NCBI GenBank assembly: GCA_944321495.1
Contig: CALULP010000008.1
Location: forward strand, 1 to 64,000
Length of the DNA: 64,000 bases
Reading direction: 5' to 3'
From: an uncultured Bacteroides sp.
GTDB lineage: Bacteria; Bacteroidota; Bacteroidia; Bacteroidales; Bacteroidaceae
Of the stretch, positions 1-7,914 are shown piece after piece. Made by a program: the position numbers and the translations under genes. How positions within the stretch are numbered: the stretch's first letter is position 1; every line of letters begins with the position of its first letter. The notes under the pieces are model-generated. The model saw only the letters and a program-made list of their open reading frames with translations, did not search any database and was not told the DNA's origin.

Positions 1-137
1 TTGGCTTCTTCTTTTTCTGCCATGCGCTCATCATGGTACCGCTTCATTGTTTCCAGCATTTCCTTGAGACAGCCGAAAGTGGCTACTACATAATTCTTGA
101 CCTCCCCGAAAGATTGCCGTTGTTCCGGGACTTGCAC
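1..137 (-). CDS. Unidentified open frame, cut by the window edge
   Basis: An open minus-strand frame enters from the left edge. It begins after a TAA (141-143), with a GTG at 135-137 as the only early start. It encodes a charged peptide containing EVKNYVVATFGCLKEMLE followed by a Lys/Glu-rich helix. There is no ATG or clear ribosome binding site, so it may be a remnant of a larger gene. I do not recognise the family. It lies just beyond the tRNA-Leu terminator, a common place for integrated elements, but nothing here proves that. Confidence 0.2.
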   Translation of the reverse strand, partial: MQVPEQRQSFGEVKNYVVATFGCLKEMLETMKRYHDERMAEKEEA

Positions 138-170
138 CCGTTAGCTAATACTCATGCTGAGCGTACAAGA

Positions 171-206
171 AAAAACCCTTGATAATCAGTTGATTACCAA
201 GGGTTT
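171..206 (-). terminator. Terminator of tRNA-Leu
   Basis: AAACCCTTG (173-181) and CAAGGGTTT (198-206) form a perfect 9-bp inverted repeat, with further pairing toward the loop. On the minus strand it is followed by a T run. It sits 4 bp beyond the tRNA 3' end, as expected for an intrinsic terminator of that gene. Confidence 0.8.
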
Positions 207-210
207 GAAG

Positions 211-294
211 TACCCAGACCCGGGGTCGAACCGGGATGGAAGTGAATCCACTGGTGTTTGAGACCAGCGCGTCTACCGATTCCGCCATCTGGGC
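211..294 (-). tRNA. tRNA-Leu(CAA)
   Basis: The reverse complement folds as an 84-nt class II tRNA. The acceptor GCCCAGA pairs with TCTGGGT (G-U closing pair) and is followed by discriminator A. The anticodon stem CTGGT/ACCAG encloses loop CTCAAAC, giving anticodon CAA (reads UUG). A long variable arm and a T arm with GGTTCGACCC are present. The 3' CCA is not encoded. Confidence 0.95.
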
Positions 295-315
295 AATATT
301 CCCTTAAATGCGGTG

Positions 316-323
316 CAAAGGTA
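316..323 (-). promoter_or_regulatory. Promoter -7 box of tRNA-Leu
   Basis: CAAAGGTA, i.e. TACCTTTG on the minus strand, matches the Bacteroides -7 consensus TAnnTTTG. It lies 22 bp upstream of the tRNA 5' end, placing the start of transcription within about 15 nt of the mature tRNA. Confidence 0.6.
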
Positions 324-450
324 TGGCATTTTTTCCGACTCCACAATAGTTTTACTAAAAAAAGAAGAAAAAAACAAGAAAACATGTGCAGGAGGTTTCT
401 TCTTTATGAAATATAGCGTACATTAGCAGCAAACTTAAAAAAACAAAGAT

Positions 451-1536
451 ATGGCAACAGACAAAGACAACTTTTGCGTAATCATGGGAGGAGGGATAGG
501 CAGCCGTTTCTGGCCCTTCAGCCGCAAAATGCTGCCCAAACAGTTCTTGGACTTCTTCGGAACCGGACGTTCCTTATTGCAACAGACTTTCGACCGCTTC
601 AAAAAAATAATCCCGCAAGAGAATATTCTGGTGGTGACCAACGACTTGTATGCCGGCTTGGTACAACAACAGCTTCCCGAACTGAAACCGGAACAAATCT
701 TGCTGGAACCTACCCGCCGGAACACGGCACCTTGCATTGCATGGGCTTCTTACCACATCCGAGCACTGAACCCTAACGCCAACATCGTGGTAGCTCCTTC
801 GGACCACCTGATCCTGAAAGAAGACGAATTCCTGGACGCCATACGGAAAGGGTTGGCATTCGTGGCAACATCGGACAAGCTGCTTACGCTGGGCATCAAG
901 CCTAACCGCCCGGAAACGGGTTACGGCTATATCCAGATTGCAGAACCCGCCGGCGACAAATTCTATAAGGTAAAGACTTTCACGGAGAAACCCGAACTGG
1001 AACTGGCAAAAGTCTTTGTGGAAAGCGGCGAGTTTTACTGGAACGCAGGGCTTTTCATGTGGAATGTGAACTCCATCATCAAAGCCGGGGAAACTTTCCT
1101 GCCGGAAGTGGCAGCCAAGCTGGAGCCCGGCAAGGATGTATATGCCACCCCCGCCGAAAAGAAATTCATCGACGAAAACTTTCCCGCCTGCCCCAACGTG
1201 TCTATCGACTTCGGGGTCATGGAAAAGGCGGACAATGTATATGTCTCGCTGGGCGACTTCGGCTGGTCGGACCTGGGCACTTGGAGCTCGCTGTACGACC
1301 TTTCGCCCAAAGATGCCGACAACAACGTGGTACTGAAGTGCCAGTCGCTGCTCTACAATTGCAAAGACAACATCGTCACCCTGCCTGCCGGGAAACTTGT
1401 CGTCATAGACGGTCTGGAAGGTTACCTCGTGGCCGAATCGGACAACGTGTTGCTCATCTGCAAGAAGGACGAAGAACACGCCATCCGCAAATACGTCAAC
1501 GACACGCAAATCAAGATGGGCGAAGATTACATTTAG
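451..1536 (+). CDS. manC: Mannose-1-phosphate guanylyltransferase
   Basis: This cytosolic enzyme makes GDP-mannose from mannose-1-phosphate and GTP, feeding surface polysaccharide and glycoprotein synthesis (GDP-mannose, GDP-fucose). The nucleotidyltransferase signature GGGIGSRFWPFSRKMLPKQF is at residues 13-32. FTEKP near residue 173 and a WNAGLFMW segment near 197 are also typical of the family. At 361 aa it has only the transferase domain; the C-terminal cupin isomerase of the ~470-aa bifunctional ManC/PMI enzymes is absent. It is a single gene between the divergent tRNA-Leu and the convergent HIT gene, and ends in a strong terminator. Confidence 0.93.
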   Translation: MATDKDNFCVIMGGGIGSRFWPFSRKMLPKQFLDFFGTGRSLLQQTFDRFKKIIPQENILVVTNDLYAGLVQQQLPELKPEQILLEPTRRNTAPCIAWASYHIRALNPNANIVVAPSDHLILKEDEFLDAIRKGLAFVATSDKLLTLGIKPNRPETGYGYIQIAEPAGDKFYKVKTFTEKPELELAKVFVESGEFYWNAGLFMWNVNSIIKAGETFLPEVAAKLEPGKDVYATPAEKKFIDENFPACPNVSIDFGVMEKADNVYVSLGDFGWSDLGTWSSLYDLSPKDADNNVVLKCQSLLYNCKDNIVTLPAGKLVVIDGLEGYLVAESDNVLLICKKDEEHAIRKYVNDTQIKMGEDYI

Positions 1537-1574
1537 CCCGGCTTCCTCCGGCCTTACCTATTATATATAACTGC

Positions 1575-1618
1575 GAAGGGCTGCCCGCCATTAAGGTGGG
1601 CAGCCCTTCCGGTTTTAT
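1575..1618 (+). terminator. Terminator after manC
   Basis: GAAGGGCTGCCC (1575-1586) and GGGCAGCCCTTC (1598-1609) form a perfect 12-bp stem, followed by CGGTTTTAT. It separates manC from the convergent HIT gene. Confidence 0.85.
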
Positions 1619-1638
1619 ATCTGTCAGGAGGGAAAAAT

Positions 1639-2031
1639 TTAAAGCCGCGCACGGATGGCTTCGGCCACCGCACGGAATTCTTCGTCCGACAACTTCAGCT
1701 TGGGATTGGAAAAAAGCAGGTCTTTTTCACTCTGCATCGGCACCAGGTGGATATGCGCATGGGGCACTTCCAGTCCCAGCACGGCCATGCCCACCTTGCG
1801 GCAGGGGAACGCCTGGCCTATGGCCAAGGCCACCTTCTTGGCAAACACGCTCATGGCCGCCAGGTCTTCGTCGGGCAGGTCGAAGAGGTAGTCCACTTCC
1901 TGCTTGGGGATGACCAGCGTATGTCCTTTTGCCAACGGGTTGATGTCGAGGAAAGCAAAGAATTTTTCATCCTCGGCCACCTTGTAGCAAGGTATTTCAC
2001 CTGCCACGATTTTACTGAATATTGTTGCCAT
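1639..2031 (-). CDS. HIT family nucleotide hydrolase/transferase
   Basis: A 130-aa protein spanning the whole histidine-triad fold. The catalytic motif H-x-H-x-H is visible as HAHIHLVP at residues 91-98, and the fold's early FLDINPLAKGHTLVIPK segment is present. HIT proteins of this Hint/PKCI type cleave nucleoside phosphoramidates or related nucleotides in the cytosol; the natural substrate cannot be told from sequence. It lies 60 bp downstream of greA on the same strand, with a terminator-like hairpin between, so co-transcription with greA would require read-through. Family assignment is secure, function is generic. Confidence 0.9.
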   Translation of the reverse strand: MATIFSKIVAGEIPCYKVAEDEKFFAFLDINPLAKGHTLVIPKQEVDYLFDLPDEDLAAMSVFAKKVALAIGQAFPCRKVGMAVLGLEVPHAHIHLVPMQSEKDLLFSNPKLKLSDEEFRAVAEAIRARL

Positions 2032-2042
2032 AGTTATTGGGT

Positions 2043-2090
2043 ATAAAAAAGGAAAGGCAAGCCCCGCCTTGCGCGGAAGCCTGCCTTGCC
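2043..2090 (-). terminator. Probable terminator after greA
   Basis: On the minus strand GGCAAG (from 2085-2090) pairs with CTTGCC (2056-2061) around a GC-rich interior that can form alternative stems. It is followed by TTTCCTTTTTT. It lies in the 60-bp gap between greA and the HIT gene. Confidence 0.55.
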
Positions 2091-2091
2091 G

Positions 2092-2556
2092 TTAAAATGA
2101 AATGTTCATTACTTCGAGTTTAATCATGCCCTGGGGCACCTTGATTTCGGCCACGTCGCCCACCTTCTTGCCCAGCAAGCCTTGCGCGATGGGGGTATTG
2201 ACCGAAATCTTGCCTTCTTTCAGGTTGGCTTCGCTTTCCGAAACGATGGTATAGGTCATTTTCATGCCGTTCTTCACGTTCTTCAGCTCCACCTTGTTCA
2301 GTATCTGTACCGTATCGGTTTTCAGTTTCGACTCGTCGATGATTTTCGCGTCGGCAATCACCGCCTTCAGCTTGGCGATTTTCGCTTCGAGCATGCCTTG
2401 TGCCTCTTTGGCGGCATCGTACTCGGCGTTTTCCGACAAGTCGCCTTTGTCGCGTGCTTCGGCAATCGCGGCAATCACTTTGGGGCGTTCCACCGCCTCC
2501 AGGTTTCTCAACTCAGCCAGCAGCTTGTTGTAACCGTCTTCTGACATGTAAGCCAT
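2092..2556 (-). CDS. greA: Transcription elongation factor GreA
   Basis: GreA binds the RNA polymerase secondary channel and stimulates cleavage of backtracked transcripts. The 154-aa product is the normal family length. The N-terminal coiled coil carries the acidic tip DLSENAEYDAAKE near residues 38-50, the residues that reach the polymerase active site. The C-terminal FKBP-like domain ends in PQGMIKLEVMNISF. The ATG at 2554-2556 was chosen because AAGGAGG precedes it and the family begins at this point. The frame continues upstream for 31 more codons, but these overlap the leader hairpin at 2632-2656 and lack family similarity. Confidence 0.96.
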   Translation of the reverse strand: MAYMSEDGYNKLLAELRNLEAVERPKVIAAIAEARDKGDLSENAEYDAAKEAQGMLEAKIAKLKAVIADAKIIDESKLKTDTVQILNKVELKNVKNGMKMTYTIVSESEANLKEGKISVNTPIAQGLLGKKVGDVAEIKVPQGMIKLEVMNISF

Positions 2557-2623
2557 ACTTTTTTCCTCCTTGGTTCTTTTCTTTTTTAATATTTGTAATG
2601 ATGATTGAATCGCAGTATAAACA

Positions 2624-2656
2624 AAAAAGAATTCCAACATGTCCGCCATGCTGGAA
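2624..2656 (-). terminator. Hairpin plus T-tract in the greA leader (possible attenuator)
   Basis: On the minus strand TTCCAGCATG (2647-2656) pairs with CATGTTGGAA (2632-2641; one G-U) and is followed by TTCTTTTTTG. It can terminate read-through from the lipoprotein gene at 2766-3917. It also lies downstream of the promoter-like box at 2680-2687, so transcripts starting there must cross it to reach greA. Confidence 0.6.
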
Positions 2657-2679
2657 CCCTCTTTGTCTTATTTCCGGGA

Positions 2680-2687
2680 CAAAGATA
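2680..2687 (-). promoter_or_regulatory. Promoter -7 box of greA
   Basis: CAAAGATA, TATCTTTG on the minus strand, is an exact TAnnTTTG match, with a TTGG about 19 bp upstream as a possible -33 element. Transcription would start near 2673, giving a leader of roughly 117 nt that contains the 2632-2656 hairpin. Confidence 0.5.
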
Positions 2688-2765
2688 AGCGTTTAAGCCA
2701 CGCCTACCAAGCGAAAAGCAATGTTTTGTAACATATTTAAGGATTCTAAGCAGAATCCCGGCAGG

Positions 2766-3917
2766 TTACAACAGTCTTCTCACGGCCTCCTCCAGGTCTT
2801 TGATGGTTTCGCCCCGTGCCCGCAGCTCGTTGTCGCGGTTTATCAGGAATACGGACGGGAGCGACTGCACGCCGTAGAGGGACACGACGGACGAGTAGAC
2901 GCCGGCAGCGTCGCGCACGCATATCCAGGGCAGGTTGGAGGCGATGGTCTTCCAGTAATGTTCGTCGGCATCGAGCGACACCTGGTAGATTTCCAGTCCC
3001 TGCTTGGCGTACTTGTCGTAGAGGTCGCGCAGCATGTAGTTGTGCGATGCCGATACGGCGCTCTGGTACACGGTGAAGTCCAGCAGCACCACTTTGCCTT
3101 TCAGGTCGGTCAGTTTGTGGGCGGCGCCGCGCAGGTCGCGCAGGTTGATGTCGATGACGCCCGTTTCCTGCACGTTCTCTTCGGGAATCTCCACCACCGT
3201 CTGCTGGGGGGTGCGGGTATTCTTCATGCCCTTGATGACGATGTTATAGAGGTTCTTCGTGCGGTCGGCATCCGGATAGCGGTTGTTCAGGCTGGTGGCC
3301 ACGGCGGCAAAGCACTTCACGTCGTCCTTGCTGTTCAGGGGGTCGAATATCAGGTAGTTGTTCAGTTTCTGGAACAGGGCGAAGTAGGCTGCCGTGGTGT
3401 TGGGGGCGGCGAAGATGTAGTTTATCTTCACCTCGTCCTTGTACTTTTTCAGCAGTGCCGACAGGCGTTGCTGGTACACGTCCATGCCTATGCGGCGCGC
3501 CTGCGCGTCTTCGGCCAGGCGGTCTGCGTCGGCCTGCAGCTTGGTCTGGAGCAGGGTCAGTTGCTTTATTTTCTCGCAGTCGGGCGAGCCCGTCACCTGG
3601 TATCCGGTGGCAAACGTGGCGTAGGGCGCGGTCACCGTCAGCGTCTCGGTGGAGTCTACCGCTAAGTTAATGACCTTGTCGTCCACCCGCAAGCGGTAGA
3701 ATTCGGGCGAAGCCGGCCGGCTGCTTTCAAACGAGAATGTTCCGTCGGCCTTCAGTTTCACCGAGTCGAGCGGCACGATGCCTTCCAGCGCCGACGCCTC
3801 CAGGTAAAGCATCTTCCCGTCGGCACCGTCCACCTTGCCTGTCACCTTGAATTGCGGCCCGGAGCTGCATGCTCCCAGGGCGGCTGCCGCAAGGGCTATA
3901 CAAAAAATCTTTTTCAT
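2766..3917 (-). CDS. TlpA-like thioredoxin-fold lipoprotein lacking the CXXC motif
   Basis: A 383-aa lipoprotein: signal peptide with lipobox LGAC (Cys17), a DUF4369-like N-terminal beta domain (about 22-120), a helical middle, then a thioredoxin-like domain (about 250-383). The fold is recognisable from GKVVLLDF, a long helix, the cis-Pro segment LPSVFLINRD and the C-terminal helix. Relatives normally continue LLDFWA with W-C-x-x-C; here the segment reads FTVYQSAVSASHNY, with no cysteine. Thiol-disulfide exchange is therefore unlikely, and a binding or structural role in the envelope is inferred. It is transcribed alone, from a promoter near 4161-4168 with a ~240-nt leader. Confidence 0.8.
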   Translation of the reverse strand: MKKIFCIALAAAALGACSSGPQFKVTGKVDGADGKMLYLEASALEGIVPLDSVKLKADGTFSFESSRPASPEFYRLRVDDKVINLAVDSTETLTVTAPYATFATGYQVTGSPDCEKIKQLTLLQTKLQADADRLAEDAQARRIGMDVYQQRLSALLKKYKDEVKINYIFAAPNTTAAYFALFQKLNNYLIFDPLNSKDDVKCFAAVATSLNNRYPDADRTKNLYNIVIKGMKNTRTPQQTVVEIPEENVQETGVIDINLRDLRGAAHKLTDLKGKVVLLDFTVYQSAVSASHNYMLRDLYDKYAKQGLEIYQVSLDADEHYWKTIASNLPWICVRDAAGVYSSVVSLYGVQSLPSVFLINRDNELRARGETIKDLEEAVRRLL

Positions 3918-4030
3918 TCGCTGTTATTTAATTAAAACACATATACTTTCCAATCCCACCGCACACCGCCTGAGGCTCCCCCTGAGGGCGGTTTTCCCGG
4001 TATAGTATCACCGGCTTCCTGGCGTTGTAA

Positions 4031-4081
4031 CGCTACCGCGGTAGCGATACTATGCCAGCGCGGTAGCGATGCGGCGCTACC
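4031..4081. repeat. GGTAGCG palindromic element, copy A
   Basis: A perfect 16-bp palindrome CGCTACCGCGGTAGCG (4031-4046) is followed by a second hairpin, GGTAGCG (4062-4068)/CGCTACC (4075-4081). The same 16-mer recurs at 22405-22420, and a related element lies at 61358-61443. It sits in the 414-bp gene-free stretch 3918-4331, inside the predicted leader of the lipoprotein gene. The rest of that stretch holds only GC-rich imperfect repeats and the two promoters listed separately. Confidence 0.75.
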
Positions 4082-4129
4082 AAGCCGGCATCGCGGCGCC
4101 GTGAAACGGGCGGCTGCACGCTTCCCGGC

Positions 4130-4168
4130 ACAGCACAGGGTGCAAAGACAGCACAGGGTGCAAAGATA
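4130..4168 (-). promoter_or_regulatory. Duplicated promoter region of the TlpA-like gene
   Basis: ACAGCACAGGGTGCAAAG occurs twice head to tail (4130-4147, 4148-4165). The upstream copy (minus-strand sense) completes the -7 box TATCTTTG (4161-4168). The second copy leaves TGTCTTTG, a weaker -7-like sequence 18 bp downstream. Confidence 0.5.
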
Positions 4169-4285
4169 AGTCTTTTCGCGGTTAACAGGACACTTTTGCC
4201 CCGCCGAAAGCGAAGTTTTTTTGCAAAAAACAACTAAATGCAAACTTTTTATCTCATTCCCACCGCCTTACCTAAATAAAATATG

Positions 4286-4293
4286 TATCTTTG
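4286..4293 (+). promoter_or_regulatory. Promoter -7 box of pnp
   Basis: TATCTTTG, an exact -7 match 39 bp before the pnp start codon. No convincing -33 TTTG is present at the usual distance. Confidence 0.55.
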
Positions 4294-4331
4294 CGCGAAT
4301 TTTTTGAAGAAATCAGAGATATACATTTTTT

Positions 4332-6500
4332 ATGATCAACCCAATTGTTAAGACAATCGAGCTTCCCGATGGCAGGACCATCACGCTCGAAACGGGAAAG
4401 CTGGCAAAACAGGCAGACGGTTCTGTAATGCTGCGCATGGGCAACACCATGCTGCTGGCTACTGTTTGTGCAGCAAAAGACGCAGTTCCCGGTACAGATT
4501 TTATGCCCTTGCAGGTAGAGTACAAAGAGAAGTTTTCGGCATTCGGCCGTTTCCCCGGCGGTTTCACCAGACGCGAAGGACGCGCTTCGGATTATGAAAT
4601 CCTGACGTGCCGCCTCGTTGACCGCGCACTCCGCCCCTTATTCCCCGACAATTTCCACGCAGAAGTTTACGTCAACATCATCCTCTTCTCCGCCGACGGC
4701 GTAGACATGCCCGACGCGCTGGCCGGACTGGCCGCATCGGCCGCACTGGCAGTGTCCGACATCCCCTTCGGAGGCCCCATCTCGGAAGTGCGCGTGGCAC
4801 GCATCGACGGACAGTTCGTCATCAACCCCACCTTCGAGCAGCTGGAGAAAGCCGACATGGACCTCATGGTGGGCGCCACCTACGAGAACATCATGATGGT
4901 GGAAGGCGAAATGAAGGAAGTTTCCGAACAAGACCTGCTCGCCGCCCTCAAGGCAGCCCACGAGGCCATCAAGCCCATGTGCAAGGCACAGATGGAGCTG
5001 GCCGAGGAAGTAGGCTCCACCGTAAAACGCGAATACTGCCACGAAGTGAACGACGAAGACCTGCGCAAGGCCGTGCATGACGCCTGCTACGACAAGGCTT
5101 ACGCCATTGCCGCCAGCGGGAACCGCAACAAGCACGAACGTGAAGACGCCTTTGCCGCCATCCGCGACGAGTTCAAGGCACAGTTCACCGAAGAAGAACT
5201 GGAAGAAAAAGCGCCCCTCATCGACCGCTACTACCACGACGTGGAGAAAGAGGCCATGCGCCGCTGCATCCTCGACGAAGGCAAACGCCTGGACGGCCGT
5301 ACCACCACGGAAATCCGCCCCATCTGGTGCGAAGTATCTCCCCTGCCCGGCCCCCACGGCTCATCCATCTTCACCCGCGGCGAAACGCAATCCCTCTCTA
5401 CCGTCACCCTGGGCACGAAGCTCGACGAAAAGATTATCGACGACGTGCTGGTGCATGGCAAAGAGCGCTTCCTGCTGCACTACAACTTCCCCCCGTTCTC
5501 TACCGGCGAAGCCAAGGCACAACGCGGCGTAGGCCGTCGTGAAATAGGCCACGGCCACCTGGCATGGCGCGCGCTGAAAGGACAGATTCCCGAAAACTAC
5601 CCCTACGTCATCCGCGTGGTATCGGACATCCTCGAGTCCAACGGCTCATCGTCCATGGCCACCGTCTGCGCCGGCACGCTGGCACTGATGGACGCAGGCG
5701 TACAGATAAAGAACCCCGTCAGCGGCATCGCCATGGGACTTATCAAGAACCCCGGCGAAGAGAAGTACGCCGTGCTGAGCGACATCCTGGGCGATGAAGA
5801 CCACCTGGGCGACATGGACTTCAAGGTAACGGGCACAAAGAACGGCATCACCGCCACGCAGATGGATATCAAGGTGGACGGCCTGTCGTACGACATCCTG
5901 GAGAAAGCCCTGCTGCAAGCCAAGCAAGGCCGCGAGTACATCCTGGGCAAACTGACGGAGTGCATCGCCGAACCGCGTCCCGAACTGAAGCCGCACGCTC
6001 CGCGCATCGAGACCATGATTATCCCGAAGGAATTCATCGGCGCCGTAATAGGCCCGGGTGGAAAGATTATCCAAGGCATGCAGGAAGAGACGGGCGCCAC
6101 CATCACCATCGAAGAGGTGGGCAACGAAGGCCACATCGAGATTGCCGGCACCAACAAGCAGAGCATCGATGACGCCATCCGCCTCATCAAGGCCATCGTG
6201 GCTGTACCCGAAATTGGCGAAGTGTACCACGGGCACATCCGCTCCATCATGCCCTACGGAGCATTTGTAGAATTCCTGCCCGGCAAGGACGGACTGCTGC
6301 ACATCTCCGAGTTCGACTGGAAACGCCTGGAAACCGTCGAAGAAGCCGGCTGGAAGGAAGGCGACGAAATCGACGTGAAGCTGATGGACATCGACCCCAA
6401 GACGGGCAAGTTCAAGCTGTCGCACAAGGTACTGCTGCCCAAACCCGAAGGCGCGGACAACGGCAACCGCAGGCCCGGCAACGGCAAGCCCCGCCACTAA
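4332..6500 (+). CDS. pnp: Polyribonucleotide nucleotidyltransferase (PNPase)
   Basis: PNPase degrades RNA 3'-to-5' by phosphorolysis and takes part in mRNA turnover. The 722-aa protein has the full architecture: two RNase PH domains, the second holding the acidic catalytic stretch [16 protein letters not shown] near residue 485; a KH domain with [15 protein letters not shown] near 565; and an S1 domain ([18 protein letters not shown]) near 632, followed by a short basic tail. The [14 protein letters not shown] motif near residue 73 is also diagnostic. It is monocistronic, with its own promoter and terminator. Neighbouring rpsO, the usual partner in Proteobacteria, is absent. Confidence 0.97.
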   Translation: MINPIVKTIELPDGRTITLETGKLAKQADGSVMLRMGNTMLLATVCAAKDAVPGTDFMPLQVEYKEKFSAFGRFPGGFTRREGRASDYEILTCRLVDRALRPLFPDNFHAEVYVNIILFSADGVDMPDALAGLAASAALAVSDIPFGGPISEVRVARIDGQFVINPTFEQLEKADMDLMVGATYENIMMVEGEMKEVSEQDLLAALKAAHEAIKPMCKAQMELAEEVGSTVKREYCHEVNDEDLRKAVHDACYDKAYAIAASGNRNKHEREDAFAAIRDEFKAQFTEEELEEKAPLIDRYYHDVEKEAMRRCILDEGKRLDGRTTTEIRPIWCEVSPLPGPHGSSIFTRGETQSLSTVTLGTKLDEKIIDDVLVHGKERFLLHYNFPPFSTGEAKAQRGVGRREIGHGHLAWRALKGQIPENYPYVIRVVSDILESNGSSSMATVCAGTLALMDAGVQIKNPVSGIAMGLIKNPGEEKYAVLSDILGDEDHLGDMDFKVTGTKNGITATQMDIKVDGLSYDILEKALLQAKQGREYILGKLTECIAEPRPELKPHAPRIETMIIPKEFIGAVIGPGGKIIQGMQEETGATITIEEVGNEGHIEIAGTNKQSIDDAIRLIKAIVAVPEIGEVYHGHIRSIMPYGAFVEFLPGKDGLLHISEFDWKRLETVEEAGWKEGDEIDVKLMDIDPKTGKFKLSHKVLLPKPEGADNGNRRPGNGKPRH

Positions 6501-6528
6501 AGACTGAAGATGATTTATGATTCAGACA

Positions 6529-6572
6529 GCCCGGCACCGCGCTTACGCGCAGTGCCGGGCATTTTCTTTTTC
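6529..6572 (+). terminator. Terminator of pnp
   Basis: GCCCGGCAC (6529-6537) pairs with GTGCCGGGC (6552-6560), followed by a T-rich run, 28 bp after the pnp stop. Confidence 0.85.
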
Positions 6573-6628
6573 CAAAGGACTATTTCATCCGCGGGAAGAA
6601 AAGGGAAGCACCCTTCCCGCACGGGCAC

Positions 6629-6706
6629 AAAAAAGCCCGGAACGTACCCCCATACGTTCCGGGCAAGCAGTCAAAAATCGACCTTAATCAATTTATTAAC
6701 TTAACA
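6629..6706 (-). ncRNA. Candidate small RNA between pnp and buk
   Basis: An exact -7 box (6713-6720) lies on the minus strand beyond the end of buk. About 40 nt into its predicted transcript begins a perfect 12-bp terminator stem, GCCCGGAACGTA/TACGTTCCGGGC (6635-6646 with 6653-6664), followed by TTTTTT (6629-6634). The predicted RNA is ~78 nt and has no clear reading frame. The hairpin also serves as terminator for buk, so the RNA call rests on the promoter. Confidence 0.35.
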
Positions 6707-6712
6707 CGGGGA

Positions 6713-6720
6713 CAAAGATA
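6713..6720 (-). promoter_or_regulatory. Promoter -7 box beyond buk
   Basis: CAAAGATA (TATCTTTG on the minus strand). A TTTC at the -33 position is 20 bp upstream, close to the Bacteroides TTTG-N19/21-TAnnTTTG pattern. Nothing coding follows on this strand before the hairpin at 6635-6664. Confidence 0.45.
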
Positions 6721-6785
6721 AGGGAATTTCCGGATTATCGGAAACTTTTGGTAGAAAAGTTTGTACATTCCTCAAAAAAAAGCGT

Positions 6786-7868
6786 TCAGCGGTACACCTG
6801 CACCTCCAGTTCGCCGCGCAACACGCCCAAAGCGTTCAAGGCCAATGCCTCCAACTCGTCTTCACCGGGAAAGATGCGGACGGGCGCCAAGAACGAGACG
6901 CGGCGGGACAGGCGCTCTGTCACGTACTGCGAATGGGCAATGCCGCCCGTCAGCAGGATGGCATCCACCTGCCCTTCCAAGGCTACGGCGGCAGCGCCCA
7001 CACTCTTGGCCACCTGGTAAATCATGGCATCGAGCACCAACTTGGCATGCCCGTCGCCCTCCTGCCCGATGCGGCGTACCACCTCTTGCACGTCCGTCGT
7101 GCCCAAATGTGCTGCCAGCCCCGCATGGCCGGATATACGCCGTTTCAGTTCGGCCTGCGTGAAACGCCGCGAATAGCACAAGTCCACCAAAGCCCCGGCA
7201 GGCAACGTGCCCGCCCGTTCGGGCGAGAAAGGCCCCTCGCCATCAAGCGCATTGTTCACATCCACGCACCGCCCGTGCCTGTGCGCCCCCACCGAAATTC
7301 CCCCGCCCAAGTGGCAGATGATGAGGTTCAGGTCTTCGTAACGCACCATGCGCCCCCTTTCGGCAGACAACTGCGCGGCATAACGCCGGGCAATGGCGCG
7401 CTGGTTCAGCGCATGCCAGATGGTGATGCGCGGCATCAGGGGCGAACCGGTGATGCGCGCCACGTCGTCCAGCTCGTCCACCACGCCCGGATCGGCTATC
7501 AGGGCACGGCAGCCGGGAAGGGCAACCGCCAGTTCGTGGGCAATGAGGCACCCCAGGTTGCAGGCATGGTCGTGAAGGGCGTGCAGGATGTCGTCCAGCA
7601 TCGCGTCGTTCACCTCGTACACCCCGCCGGGAATAGGCTTCAACAGCCCGCCCCGCCCGATGATGGCATCGAAACGGAAGGGAATGCCCGCAGCCTCCAG
7701 CTCACCCAGCACCAACGCCTTGCGGAATTCAAACTGGTCAATGATGCGGGGAAACTGCGCCAGCTCGTCCACCCGGTGGCGGATGGCACGCACCAGCAGA
7801 GGATGTTCGTCCTCATACACGGCAATCTTGGTGGAGGTAGAACCGGGATTTATGGCAAGAATATACAT
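6786..7868 (-). CDS. buk: Butyrate kinase (or branched-chain fatty acid kinase)
   Basis: Forms butyrate, or isobutyrate/isovalerate, from the acyl phosphate while making ATP; ASKHA-fold cytosolic enzyme. The 360-aa length is normal. The N-terminal phosphate loop AINPGSTSTKIAVYED (residues 5-20), NLIICHLGGGISVGAH near 190 and LLTGGIAHS near 308 are family hallmarks. It is the second gene of the ptb-buk operon, 46 bp after ptb, and ends at the hairpin at 6635-6664. Sequence does not settle whether the physiological acyl group is linear or branched. Confidence 0.92.
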   Translation of the reverse strand: MYILAINPGSTSTKIAVYEDEHPLLVRAIRHRVDELAQFPRIIDQFEFRKALVLGELEAAGIPFRFDAIIGRGGLLKPIPGGVYEVNDAMLDDILHALHDHACNLGCLIAHELAVALPGCRALIADPGVVDELDDVARITGSPLMPRITIWHALNQRAIARRYAAQLSAERGRMVRYEDLNLIICHLGGGISVGAHRHGRCVDVNNALDGEGPFSPERAGTLPAGALVDLCYSRRFTQAELKRRISGHAGLAAHLGTTDVQEVVRRIGQEGDGHAKLVLDAMIYQVAKSVGAAAVALEGQVDAILLTGGIAHSQYVTERLSRRVSFLAPVRIFPGEDELEALALNALGVLRGELEVQVYR

Positions 7869-7914
7869 AGTAGTGATGAGCGGATTAGTGATTAGTGATT
7901 AGCATTATCAATTA

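Noticed and set aside
120..150. Group II intron or tRNA T-arm remnant (CGGGTGCAAGTCCCG)
   Set aside because: Only the single short stem-loop resembles such RNAs; no acceptor stem, domain V or reverse transcriptase is present.
4031..4081. CRISPR-like appearance of GGTAGCG repeats
   Set aside because: Units are palindromic, of uneven spacing, without unique spacers of constant length, and no cas gene is present.
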